Positions 38,824 through 47,808 of a stretch of DNA of 64,000 nucleotides are shown here, piece by piece. Made by a program: the position numbers and the translations under genes. The stretch covers positions 78,506 through 142,505 of the forward strand of contig NZ_QLUV01000008.1 in NCBI RefSeq assembly GCF_003286075.1, given 5' to 3'. The notes under the pieces are model-generated. The model saw nothing but the letters and a program-made list of their open reading frames with translations, did no database searches and was not told the origin of the DNA. This DNA comes from Paracoccus endophyticus (GTDB lineage Bacteria > Pseudomonadota > Alphaproteobacteria > Rhodobacterales > Rhodobacteraceae). Position 1 is the stretch's first letter. Every line of letters begins with the position of its first letter.

Positions 38824-39888
38824 TCACTTGATCTGGTCTTCGGTGTAGTAGCCGCTGTCCACCAGGATCTGCTTGTAGTTGTCGGCGAACACCGGGACGG
38901 GTTCCAGCAGATAGGAGGGCACGATCTTGACGCCGTTGTCATAGGTTTTGGTGTCGTTGATCTGCGGCTCGGACCCCTGCAGCACGGCGTCCACCATGCC
39001 CACCGTGACCTTGGCCAGTTCGCGCGTGTCCTTGAAGATCGTGGAATACTGCTCGCCCGCGGCCATCGACTTGACGGTCGGGATCTCGGCGTCCTGGCCG
39101 GTCACGATCGGCATCTTCAGGTCGCCCGAACCGTAGCCGACGCCCTTGACCGACGACAGGATGCCGATCGACAGCCCGTCATAGGGTGACAGCACCCCGT
39201 GCAGCGGCTTGTCGCCATAGTTGGCCGACAGGATGTTGTCCATGCGCGACTGGGCCGTGGCCGGGTCCCAGCGCAGGGTGCCGACCTTGTCCATGCCCGT
39301 CTGGCCCGACGGGATGGCGATCTCGCCCGCGTCGATCATCGGCTGCAGCACGCTCATCGCGCCGTCGTAGAAGAAGAAGGCGTTGTTGTCGTCGGGGCTG
39401 CCGCCGAACAGCTCGACGTTCCAGGGCTTCTGGTCGGGGAAGCGTTCCTTGAGGCCCTTGACCAGCGATTCCGCCTGCTGGACGCCGACCTTGAAGTTGT
39501 CGAAGGTCGCGTAATAGCTGACCGCGTCGCTGTCGCGGATCAGCCGGTCATAGGCGATGACCTTGATGTCGGCGGCCTTGGCGTTTTCCAGCGCGTTGGT
39601 CAGGGTGGTGCCGTCGATGGACGCGATCACCAGCGCCTTGGCGCCCTTGGTGATCATGTTCTCGACCTGGGACAGCTGGGTCGGGATGTCGTCCTCGGCG
39701 TATTGCAGGTCGGTCGTGTAGCCGGCCGCCTCAAGCTCCTTGACCATGTTGTTGCCGTCGTCGATCCAGCGGGCCGACGATTTCGTCGGCATGGCGATGC
39801 CGACCAGGCCCTTGTCCTGGGCGGCGGCCTGCGAGGCAAGCAGCGCCAGCGCCATCGCGGCGGTGGCCGCAAGCGTTTTCAATCCCAT
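38824..39888 (-). CDS. chvE: Periplasmic sugar-binding protein ChvE
   Basis: A 354-residue CUT2 binding protein. The signal peptide [23 protein letters not shown] ends near residue 23, and the mature protein opens with [20 protein letters not shown], almost the ChvE signature. It binds galactose, arabinose, glucose and similar monosaccharides in the periplasm; in Agrobacterium ChvE also feeds a two-component sensor, of which there is no sign here. The ATG at 39888 follows GGGAGGAA. It is divergent from gbpR. Confidence 0.93.
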   Translation of the reverse strand: MGLKTLAATAAMALALLASQAAAQDKGLVGIAMPTKSSARWIDDGNNMVKELEAAGYTTDLQYAEDDIPTQLSQVENMITKGAKALVIASIDGTTLTNALENAKAADIKVIAYDRLIRDSDAVSYYATFDNFKVGVQQAESLVKGLKERFPDQKPWNVELFGGSPDDNNAFFFYDGAMSVLQPMIDAGEIAIPSGQTGMDKVGTLRWDPATAQSRMDNILSANYGDKPLHGVLSPYDGLSIGILSSVKGVGYGSGDLKMPIVTGQDAEIPTVKSMAAGEQYSTIFKDTRELAKVTVGMVDAVLQGSEPQINDTKTYDNGVKIVPSYLLEPVPVFADNYKQILVDSGYYTEDQIK

Positions 39889-39986
39889 GTCGTTCCTCCC
39901 AAAACGGGGCCGTTGGTCCGGCCCTGCCGCCCCGCCAGGCGGGTGCGCACGCGGCACGGTAGAGCGGCGTTGCCGCGCGGCGCAAA

Positions 39987-40005
39987 TCGAAATACAGACG
40001 TTCGA
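39987..40005. promoter_or_regulatory. Candidate GbpR-binding inverted repeat TCGAA-N9-TTCGA
   Basis: Perfect 5-bp arms (39987-39991, 40001-40005) lie in the 132-bp chvE-gbpR divergent region, 16 nt before the gbpR start. Spaced dyads of this sort fit LysR-type regulators, which bind between divergent gene pairs. Short arms make chance occurrence possible. Confidence 0.4.
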
Positions 40006-40020
40006 CATAGCAGTTCTGAT

Positions 40021-41049
40021 ATGGCCGGCCGCGTGCAACGAAACCTTCCCCTGGCGCTGAAGGTCGGCCACCTGCGGCTGGTGGCCGCGATCGCCGAACA
40101 CGGGCAGGTCCAGGCCGCGGCGCAGGCGCTGGGGCTGACCCAGCCCGCCGCCTCGCGCACCCTGGCCGAGCTGGAACGCATGGTCGGCGCGCCGCTGTTT
40201 CACCGGCGCCCCCGCGGCATGGTGCCCACCGCCGCCGGCGAGATCCTGGCGCGGCGCGGCACCGAGGTGCTGGCCGGGCTGACCGACATCGCCCGCGATC
40301 TGGCCAGCGTCGCCGCGGGCGCCACCGGCGAGGTGCGGATCGGCGCCGTCACCGGCCCCGCGCTGGGCCTGCTGGTTCCCGCAGCCCGGCGCCTGCGGGC
40401 CGAGGCGCCGGGCGTGCGCCTGTCGGTCGAGGTCGCGCCCTCGGTCCAGCTGGTGCAGGGGCTGGACAGCGGGGCGCTGGATTTCGTGCTGGCGCGGGTG
40501 CCCGCGGGGATCGACCCCTCGGCCCTGCGCGTGGGGCCGGGCGCGCACGAGCCGCTGCGGTTCCTGGTCCGGGCGGGGCACCCGCTGGCGGGCCGGCGCG
40601 CCGTTCCGCTGGCCGCGCTGGCGGGCTTTCCCTGGGTCATCCAGGGCCGCGGCACGCCCATCCGCGAGGCGGTGGACGCCGCGCTGCGGGGCGCCGGCGT
40701 GGGGCTGCCCCCCGACGTCACCACCACGGCCTCGCTGATGCTGACCGTGGCGCTGGTCGCCCGGACGGATGCCGTCGCGGCGGTGGCGGTGCAGGTCGCG
40801 CGGCTTGTCGCGGACGGGCGGGGCGGGCCGGACGCAGGCCTCGTCACGCTGGACACGGCCGAGCCGCTGGACCTGCCGCCCTGGCATCTGCTGACGCTGC
40901 GCCAGCGCCGGCTGTCCGCCGCCGCCCAGCGCATGCTGGCGCTGGTGCGCGACCAGATCGGGCAGGACCGGGACGGGGACCCGGGCGCGGCCGATCCGCA
41001 GGGCGCGGGTCCGCCCGGGAACGGCGACCCCGGCGCGGGCGATCCGTGA
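40021..41049 (+). CDS. gbpR: LysR-family regulator GbpR
   Basis: A 342-residue LysR-type regulator. Winged helix-turn-helix residues are about 12-70 ([25 protein letters not shown]) and the substrate-binding domain about 95-315. Divergent from chvE, it matches GbpR, which controls the galactose-binding-protein operon in Agrobacterium and Azospirillum. The ATG at 40021 gives a usual-length N-terminus. The C-terminus carries about 25 extra low-complexity residues rich in Gly, Pro and Asp that are not part of the fold. Confidence 0.87.
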   Translation: MAGRVQRNLPLALKVGHLRLVAAIAEHGQVQAAAQALGLTQPAASRTLAELERMVGAPLFHRRPRGMVPTAAGEILARRGTEVLAGLTDIARDLASVAAGATGEVRIGAVTGPALGLLVPAARRLRAEAPGVRLSVEVAPSVQLVQGLDSGALDFVLARVPAGIDPSALRVGPGAHEPLRFLVRAGHPLAGRRAVPLAALAGFPWVIQGRGTPIREAVDAALRGAGVGLPPDVTTTASLMLTVALVARTDAVAAVAVQVARLVADGRGGPDAGLVTLDTAEPLDLPPWHLLTLRQRRLSAAAQRMLALVRDQIGQDRDGDPGAADPQGAGPPGNGDPGAGDP

Positions 41050-41064
41050 CGGGCGCTGCGCCGG

Positions 41065-41826
41065 TCAGACGCCCTCAGCCACGACCGTGCGCGTGCCGGC
41101 GTCGTCGCACAGCGCCTGCAGGGGGGCGGGCAGCGGGCGGTCGGTGAACACGGCGTCCATGTCGGCCAGCGACACGACGCGGATCGGCGCGGTCCGTGCC
41201 AGCTTGGTGGCGTCCGTGACCAGCCAGCGTTCGCGCGCCTGCCGCAGGATGGCGCGGCTGACCCGCACCTCGGCCATGTCGAAATCCAGGATGTCGCCGT
41301 CCGCGTCCAGCGCCGAACAGCCGACGATGGCGTAATCCACCTTGAAGTTGGCCATGAACTCGCTGGTCAGGTCGCCCACCAGCCCGCCGTCCGACCGCCG
41401 CACCTGTCCGCCCGCCACGATGATGTCGCAGCTTTCGTTGGCCGCCAGGATGTTGGCGACGTTCATGTTGTTGGTCACCACCGTCAGGTTGCGGTGTCCC
41501 AGCAGGGCGCGGGCCACCGCCTCGGTCGTCGTCCCGATGTTCAGGATCAGCGACGAGTTGTCGGGGATCAGCTCGGCGCAGGCGCGCCCGATGGCGGCCT
41601 TGGCGGGCTCGTGCAGCGCGCGCCGTTCCTCGTAGCCGATGTTGCTGACGCCGCTTTTCAGCACCGCGCCGCCGTGCACCCGGTCCAGCATCCCCTGATC
41701 GGCCAGTTCGGCCAGATCGCGCCGGATCGTCTGGTGCGTCACGTCGAAGCGTTCCGCCAGCGCCTCGACGCCGACCCGGCCCGTGGCGCGCACGAGGTTG
41801 AGGATCTCGATCTGCCGGATGTTCAT
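41065..41826 (-). CDS. glpR: DeoR-family regulator of glycerol 3-phosphate genes (GlpR)
   Basis: A 253-residue DeoR-type repressor. The N-terminal HTH (EALAERFDVTHQTIRRDLAEL, near 20-41) precedes the DeoRC sensor domain with the phosphate-binding ILNIGTTTEAVA (about 93-104), LTVVTNNMNVA and DYAIVGCSALD. Glycerol 3-phosphate is the usual effector. It faces glpD across 123 bp with several GlpR-like half-sites. It converges with gbpR (15-nt gap). Confidence 0.9.
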   Translation of the reverse strand: MNIRQIEILNLVRATGRVGVEALAERFDVTHQTIRRDLAELADQGMLDRVHGGAVLKSGVSNIGYEERRALHEPAKAAIGRACAELIPDNSSLILNIGTTTEAVARALLGHRNLTVVTNNMNVANILAANESCDIIVAGGQVRRSDGGLVGDLTSEFMANFKVDYAIVGCSALDADGDILDFDMAEVRVSRAILRQARERWLVTDATKLARTAPIRVVSLADMDAVFTDRPLPAPLQALCDDAGTRTVVAEGV

Positions 41827-41836
41827 GCGCGCAGGA

Positions 41837-41925
41837 AAACGAACACGGGACCTTGCGTCAAGCGAACATCTGCGCGCGGAAAGCGAAAATCGACGTTGAC
41901 AGACGCGGGCGGCGGATGTTCGATC
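41837..41925. promoter_or_regulatory. Candidate GlpR half-site cluster in the glpR-glpD region
   Basis: Four matches to the E. coli GlpR half-site WATGTTCGWT are seen: AAACGAACAC (41837-41846), AGCGAACATC (41861-41870), AAGCGAAAATC (41881-41891), all on the reverse orientation, and GATGTTCGATC (41915-41925) on the forward strand. Their spacing of roughly 20-35 bp suggests cooperative binding. Function is inferred. Confidence 0.5.
41896..41924 (+). promoter_or_regulatory. Candidate glpD promoter
   Basis: A perfect TTGACA (41896-41901) is followed 17 nt later by TTCGAT (41919-41924), a weak -10. The -10 lies inside the half-site GATGTTCGATC, so GlpR binding would block it. glpD begins 26 nt downstream. 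Confidence 0.5.
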
Positions 41926-41949
41926 AACGGCATCCGGGGGAAGGGCGCG

Positions 41950-43500
41950 ATGGCGGATACGACCGACCTGTTCATCATCGGCGGCGGCATCAACGGCTGC
42001 GGCATCGCGCGCGACGCGGCGGGGCGCGGGCTGACGGTTCGGCTGGCCGAGCAGGGCGATCTGGCGCAGGCGACCTCGTCGGCCTCGACCAAGCTGTTCC
42101 ACGGCGGCCTGCGCTATCTGGAATATCTGGAAATCCGCCTGGTGCGCGAGGCGCTGCGCGAGCGCGAGGTGCTGCTGCGCGCCATGCCGCACATCGCCTG
42201 GCCCCTGCGCTTTGTCCTGCCGCTGGACCCCGAGATGACGTTCGCCGGCGACACGCCGGTGTCGCGCGCCATGGCGCTGGCGATGCCCTGGGCGCGCGGC
42301 CGCAGGCCCCGGCCGATGATCCGCGCGGGGCTGTTTCTGTACGACCACCTGGGCGGGCGCAAGATCCTGCCTGCGACCTCGACGCTGGACCTGACCACGG
42401 CGCCCGAGGGGCGCCCCCTCAAGCCGCGGATGCGGCAGGCCTATGAGTACAGCGACTGCTGGGTCGAGGACGCCCGGCTGGTCGCCCTGAACGCCCGCGA
42501 CGCGATGATGCGCGGCGCCGACGTGATGACCCGCGCCCGCGTGACCGAGGCGCGGCGGACGAACGGGCTGTGGCGCATCGCGATGGCCGACGGGCGCAGC
42601 TTTGCCGCCCGCGGGCTGGTCAACGCCGCCGGTCCCTGGGTGGGCCATGTGATCCACGACGTGGCGCACCTCGACACCGCGCAGGCCGTGCGGCTGGTGC
42701 GCGGCAGCCACATCGTCACGCGCCGGCTGTTCGACCACGACAAGGCCTATTTCTTTCAGGGCGCGGACGGGCGGATCATCTTCGCCATCCCCTACGAGGG
42801 GGAGTTCACCCTGATCGGCACGACCGACGCCGAACACCATGGCCAGCCCGGCGACGCCGTCTGCACCGAGGAGGAGCGCGACTATCTGTGCGCCGCCGCC
42901 AGCCATTACTTCCGCGACCCGGTGACGCCCGGCGATGTGGTGTGGACCTATTCGGGGGTGCGGCCGCTTTACGACGACGGGGCCAAGTCGGCGACGGCGG
43001 CGACGCGCGACTATGTGCTGTCGCTGGACGAGGACGGCGCGCCGTGCCTGAACGTGTTCGGCGGCAAGATCACCACCTATCGCAAGCTGGCCGAGGCGGC
43101 GCTGGCCAAGCTTTACCCGCATTTCCCCGCCTCGACCGGGTCGTGGACGGCCGGGGTGCCGCTGCCGGGGGGCGATTTTCCGGTCGATGGCGTGCCCGCG
43201 CTGATCGCCGCGCTGCGCCGGGCGCATCCGTTCCTGACCGGGACCTGGGCGCGGCGGCTGGTGCGCGCCTATGGCACCGACGCCGCGCGGATGCTGGCGG
43301 GCGCGGACAGCGCCGGGGCGATGGGCCGCGACTTCGGCGCGACGCTGACGGAAACCGAGCTGCGCTGGCTGATGGCGCATGAATTCGCGCGCCGCGCCGA
43401 CGACGTGGTCTGGCGGCGTTCCAAGCTGGGGCTGCGGATGACCCCCGACCAGATCGCGGCTGTGGACGCGTGGATGACCGCGGAAAGGCGGGCCGCATGA
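41950..43500 (+). CDS. glpD: Glycerol-3-phosphate dehydrogenase (FAD-dependent)
   Basis: A 516-residue membrane-associated flavoenzyme. FAD-binding LFIIGGGINGCGIARDAAGRG lies at about 7-27, followed by the GlpD hallmarks SSASTKLFHGGLRYLE (about 43-58) and FGGKITTYRKLAE. It oxidises glycerol 3-phosphate to dihydroxyacetone phosphate and passes electrons to quinone. It is the first gene of the glycerol operon and overlaps glpS by 4 bp. Confidence 0.95.
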   Translation: MADTTDLFIIGGGINGCGIARDAAGRGLTVRLAEQGDLAQATSSASTKLFHGGLRYLEYLEIRLVREALREREVLLRAMPHIAWPLRFVLPLDPEMTFAGDTPVSRAMALAMPWARGRRPRPMIRAGLFLYDHLGGRKILPATSTLDLTTAPEGRPLKPRMRQAYEYSDCWVEDARLVALNARDAMMRGADVMTRARVTEARRTNGLWRIAMADGRSFAARGLVNAAGPWVGHVIHDVAHLDTAQAVRLVRGSHIVTRRLFDHDKAYFFQGADGRIIFAIPYEGEFTLIGTTDAEHHGQPGDAVCTEEERDYLCAAASHYFRDPVTPGDVVWTYSGVRPLYDDGAKSATAATRDYVLSLDEDGAPCLNVFGGKITTYRKLAEAALAKLYPHFPASTGSWTAGVPLPGGDFPVDGVPALIAALRRAHPFLTGTWARRLVRAYGTDAARMLAGADSAGAMGRDFGATLTETELRWLMAHEFARRADDVVWRRSKLGLRMTPDQIAAVDAWMTAERRAA

Positions 43501-44567
43501 CGCTGGAGCTGCGGGGCATCGCGCGTCAGGTCGGTGCCGATCACCACATCCATCCCACCGACCTGGTGCTGGAACGCGGCACGATGAACGTGCTGCTGGG
43601 CCCGACGCTGGCGGGCAAGACGACGTTGATGCGGCTGATGGCCGGGCTGGACGCGCCCACGGCGGGCCGGCTGGTCTGGAACGGGCAGGACGTGACCGGC
43701 CAGCGCGTGCAGGACCGCCGCGTGGCGATGGTCTATCAGCAGTTCATCAACTATCCCTCGATGAGCGTCTACGACAACATCGCCTCGCCCCTGCGGCTGC
43801 AGGGCGTGGCCCGCGCCGAGATCGACCGCCGCGTGCGCGAGACGGCAGCGCTGATGCGCCTGACGCCGATGCTGGACCGCCGCCCGCTGGAGCTGTCGGG
43901 CGGCCAGCAGCAGCGGACCGCGCTGGCCCGCGCGCTGGTCAAGGGCGCCGGGCTTGTGCTGCTCGACGAGCCGCTGGCGAACCTGGATTACAAGCTGCGC
44001 GAGGAGCTGCGCGCCGAGATCCCGCGCATCTTCGAACGATCGGGGGCGATCTTCGTCTATGCCACGACCGAGCCCGAGGAGGCGCTGCTGCTGGGCGGCA
44101 ACACCGCGACGCTGTGGCAGGGACGCGTGACGCAGTTCGGGCCGACCGCGCAGGTCTATCGCGCGCCGGTCGATGCGGTGACGGCGCGGGTGTTTTCCGA
44201 CCCGCCGATGAACTTTGCCGCGGTGCGCGTCGCGGGCGGGCAGGCGGCGCTGGACGGCGGGCGCTGGCCGGTCGGGCGGCTTGCGGACGGCGACTATCAG
44301 GCCGGGTTCCGGGCCGCGCACCTGCGGCTGGACCCGACGCCCGGCGCGATCCCGCTGGCCGCGCGCCTTGACGTGACCGAGATCACCGGGGCCGAGACGT
44401 TCCTGCACCTGTCGCGCGGCCCCGACCGCTGGGTCGGGCTGATCGAGGGCGTGCACCGCCCGCCCGAAGGGGCGGCGCTGACCGTCTGGCTGGATCCGGC
44501 GCATGTCTATCTGTTCGGGCCGGATGGTCGCATGGCGCGGCCGGCGCCCTATGCGCAAGCGGCATAG
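43497..44567 (+). CDS. glpS: Glycerol ABC transporter ATPase GlpS (degenerate switch histidine)
   Basis: A 356-residue ABC ATPase of the rhizobial glycerol importer GlpSTPQUV. Walker A is unusual, GPTLAGKTT (35-43). The signature LSGGQ (133-137) and Walker B LVLLDEP (153-159) are intact. The switch histidine is missing: TTEPEE has T191 where THDQ normally places His. A TOBE-like C-terminus follows. It likely pairs with GlpT, whose defects are the mirror image. The start overlaps the glpD stop. Confidence 0.9.
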   Translation: MTLELRGIARQVGADHHIHPTDLVLERGTMNVLLGPTLAGKTTLMRLMAGLDAPTAGRLVWNGQDVTGQRVQDRRVAMVYQQFINYPSMSVYDNIASPLRLQGVARAEIDRRVRETAALMRLTPMLDRRPLELSGGQQQRTALARALVKGAGLVLLDEPLANLDYKLREELRAEIPRIFERSGAIFVYATTEPEEALLLGGNTATLWQGRVTQFGPTAQVYRAPVDAVTARVFSDPPMNFAAVRVAGGQAALDGGRWPVGRLADGDYQAGFRAAHLRLDPTPGAIPLAARLDVTEITGAETFLHLSRGPDRWVGLIEGVHRPPEGAALTVWLDPAHVYLFGPDGRMARPAPYAQAA

Positions 44568-44577
44568 GGGGCGCACG

Positions 44578-45684
44578 ATGGCACGGATCACGCTTGACGC
44601 CCTCGCCCACAGCTATCTGCCCGCGCCGCGCGGCGAGGACGATTTCGCGCTGAAGCCGATGACGATGACCTGGCAGGACGGCGGCGCCTATGCGCTGCTG
44701 GGCTCGTCGGGCTGCGGAAAGACGACGCTGCTCAACATCATCTCGGGGCTGCTGGTGCCGTCGCGGGGGCGCGTGCTGTTCGGCGACCGCGACGTGACCA
44801 CGCTGCCCACCGCGGCGCGCAACATCGCGCAGGTGTTCCAGTTCCCGGTCGTCTACGACACCATGACGGTGCGCGACAATCTGGCCTTTCCGCTGAAGAA
44901 CCGGGGGATGCCCGCCGCCCGGATCGCCGCCCGCGTGGCCGAGGTCGCCGCCATGATCGGGATGGCGGACGCGCTGGACCGCCGCGCCCGCGGGCTGACC
45001 GCCGACGCCAAGCAGAAGATCAGCCTTGGCCGCGGCATGGTGCGCCAGGACGTGAACGCGATCCTGTTCGACGAGCCGCTGACCGTCATCGACCCGCACA
45101 TGAAGTGGGAGCTGCGCACCCAGCTGAAATCCCTGCATCGCCAGTTCGGCCACACGATGATCTATGTCACCCATGACCAGACCGAGGCGCTGACCTTCGC
45201 CGACCAGGTGGTCGTGATGTCCGAGGGGCGCGTGGTGCAGGCCGGCACCCCGCAGGCGCTGTTCGACCGGCCCGAGCATACCTTCGTGGGCTATTTCATC
45301 GGCTCGCCCGGCATGAACCTGCTGGACGCCGAGGTGCGCGGCGACCGCGCCCTGATCGCGGGCGCGCAGGTCGCGCTGCCGGGCGACCACGGCCTGCCGC
45401 AGGGCCGCGTGCAGATCGGCATCCGCCCCGAGTTCGTGACCCCCGCCGAGGGCGGCAGGGGTGAGGAGGGCGGGGGCCTGCCCTTCCGGCTGGAGCGGGT
45501 CGAGGACGTGGGCCACCACCGCATCCTGCGCGGGCGCGTGGGCGACCAGCCCCTGACCATGCTGCTGCCCGAGGATCACGCGCTTCCCGCCGGCATCGAC
45601 CGCGCGGTGCCCGCGACCGCGCATCTTCATGTCTATGCCGACGACTGGCGCGTGCCGCCCGTCGCCGGGGAAAGGGCCGACTGA
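44578..45684 (+). CDS. glpT: Glycerol ABC transporter ATPase GlpT (degenerate signature motif)
   Basis: A 368-residue partner ATPase of GlpS. Walker A GSSGCGKTT (42-50), Walker B LFDEP (163-167) and switch H199 in YVTHDQ are canonical. The LSGGQ signature is replaced by LTADA (140-144, followed by KQKISLGRG). It is predicted to form a heterodimer with GlpS. This is the ABC GlpT of alphaproteobacteria, not the E. coli glycerol-3-phosphate permease of the same name. The ATG at 44578 follows glpS by 10 nt. Confidence 0.9.
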   Translation: MARITLDALAHSYLPAPRGEDDFALKPMTMTWQDGGAYALLGSSGCGKTTLLNIISGLLVPSRGRVLFGDRDVTTLPTAARNIAQVFQFPVVYDTMTVRDNLAFPLKNRGMPAARIAARVAEVAAMIGMADALDRRARGLTADAKQKISLGRGMVRQDVNAILFDEPLTVIDPHMKWELRTQLKSLHRQFGHTMIYVTHDQTEALTFADQVVVMSEGRVVQAGTPQALFDRPEHTFVGYFIGSPGMNLLDAEVRGDRALIAGAQVALPGDHGLPQGRVQIGIRPEFVTPAEGGRGEEGGGLPFRLERVEDVGHHRILRGRVGDQPLTMLLPEDHALPAGIDRAVPATAHLHVYADDWRVPPVAGERAD

Positions 45685-46549
45685 TGGACAAGCCCGTCAA
45701 CAACCGCGCCTGGTTCCTGGTGCTGCCGGTGCTGGTGCTGGTCGCCTTTTCCGCGGTGATCCCGCTGATGACGGTCGTGAACTATTCGGTGCAGGACACG
45801 TTCGGCAACAACCAGTTCTTCTGGAACGGGCTCGGCTGGTTCCAGGAGGTGCTGGACAGCGACCGCATCCGCGCCGCCCTGGGCCGCCAGATCCTGTTTT
45901 CCGCGATCATCCTGGCGATCGAGATCCCGCTGGGCATCTTCGTGGCGCTGAACATGCCCAAGCGCGGCTTCTGGGCCAGCGTCGTGCTGGTGCTGATGGC
46001 GCTGCCGCTGCTGATCCCGTGGAACGTGGTGGGCACCATCTGGCAGGTGTTCGGGCGCGTGGACATCGGCCTGCTGGGCCACACGCTGGCGGCGATGGGC
46101 TTCGACTACAACTACGTCAACGATCCGGTGGACGCCTGGGCCACGATCGTCGTGATGGACGTGTGGCACTGGACCAGCCTCGTCGCGCTGCTGTGCTATG
46201 CGGGGCTGCAATCCATCCCCGACGCCTATTACCAGGCGGCGCGCATCGACCAGGCCAGCCGCTGGGCCGTGTTCCGCCATATCGAGCTGCCCAAGATGTC
46301 GGGCGTGCTGCTGATCGCGGTGCTGCTGCGGTTCATGGACAGCTTCATGATCTATACCGAGCCGTTCGTCCTGACCGGGGGCGGGCCGGGCAACGCCACG
46401 ACGTTCCTGTCCATCGACCTGGTCAAGACCGCGATCGGACAGTTCGACCTTGGCCCCGCGGCCGCGTTCAGCCTGATCTATTTCCTTGTCATCCTGCTGA
46501 TCTCGTGGGTGTTCTACACCGTGATGACCGCGCAGAAGGACGCCCCCTG

Positions 46550-46550
<1 letters not shown>
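45684..46550 (+). CDS. glpP: Glycerol ABC transporter permease GlpP
   Basis: A 288-residue MalF-type permease with six hydrophobic segments. The EAA-type loop reads QAARIDQASRWAVFRHIELP, and LTGGGPGNATTFLS is the CUT1 permease motif. Together with GlpQ it carries glycerol across the inner membrane. The ATG overlaps the glpT stop (TGATG). In E. coli the symbol glpP is not used for this protein. Confidence 0.9.
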
Positions 46551-47370
<820 letters not shown>

Positions 47371-47371
<1 letters not shown>

Positions 47372-47772
47372 TGACTGCGCGTTCCGTTTCCGCAGGCTTT
47401 GCCGCCGCCGCCCTGCTGATGCTGGGCATCCTCGGCTGGCTCGTCAGCCTTGTCCCCGTGGACAACGGCGCGCACGACTGGGCGGGCAGCCTGAACCCCG
47501 GCGGCTGGATGGCCTGGACCTTTCCGACCGCCTTGTTCTTCTGGGTGATCGCGGCGCTGCTGCTGACCTTTACCTGGGCCGCCATCCGGTTCCCGGAAAC
47601 GCCGCGCCGGGGCATCTTGGGGATTGCCACGACGCGCGGCGACCGGCTGTTCGTCAGCCTGCTGGGGTCGGCCTTCATCTGCCTGGGCTGGCTGGGCCTG
47701 ATCGGCACGCCGGCCTGGGGAGGGCTGGCGATCGCCTTGCTATACGCCGCGGCGGTGTTCCGCTGGGTGTGA
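47371..47772 (+). CDS. glpU: Small membrane protein GlpU (DUF2160)
   Basis: A 133-residue protein with four predicted transmembrane helices (about 8-28, 46-72, 91-110, 114-130). It matches the DUF2160 component found only in GlpSTPQUV-type importers. Its role is not known; assembly or stability of the permease is a reasonable guess. It starts on the glpQ stop (TGATG), 36 nt before glpV. Confidence 0.88.
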
Positions 47773-47808
47773 CAACGCCGGCAACGGCATAGGGGAGGGG
47801 GAGACCCG

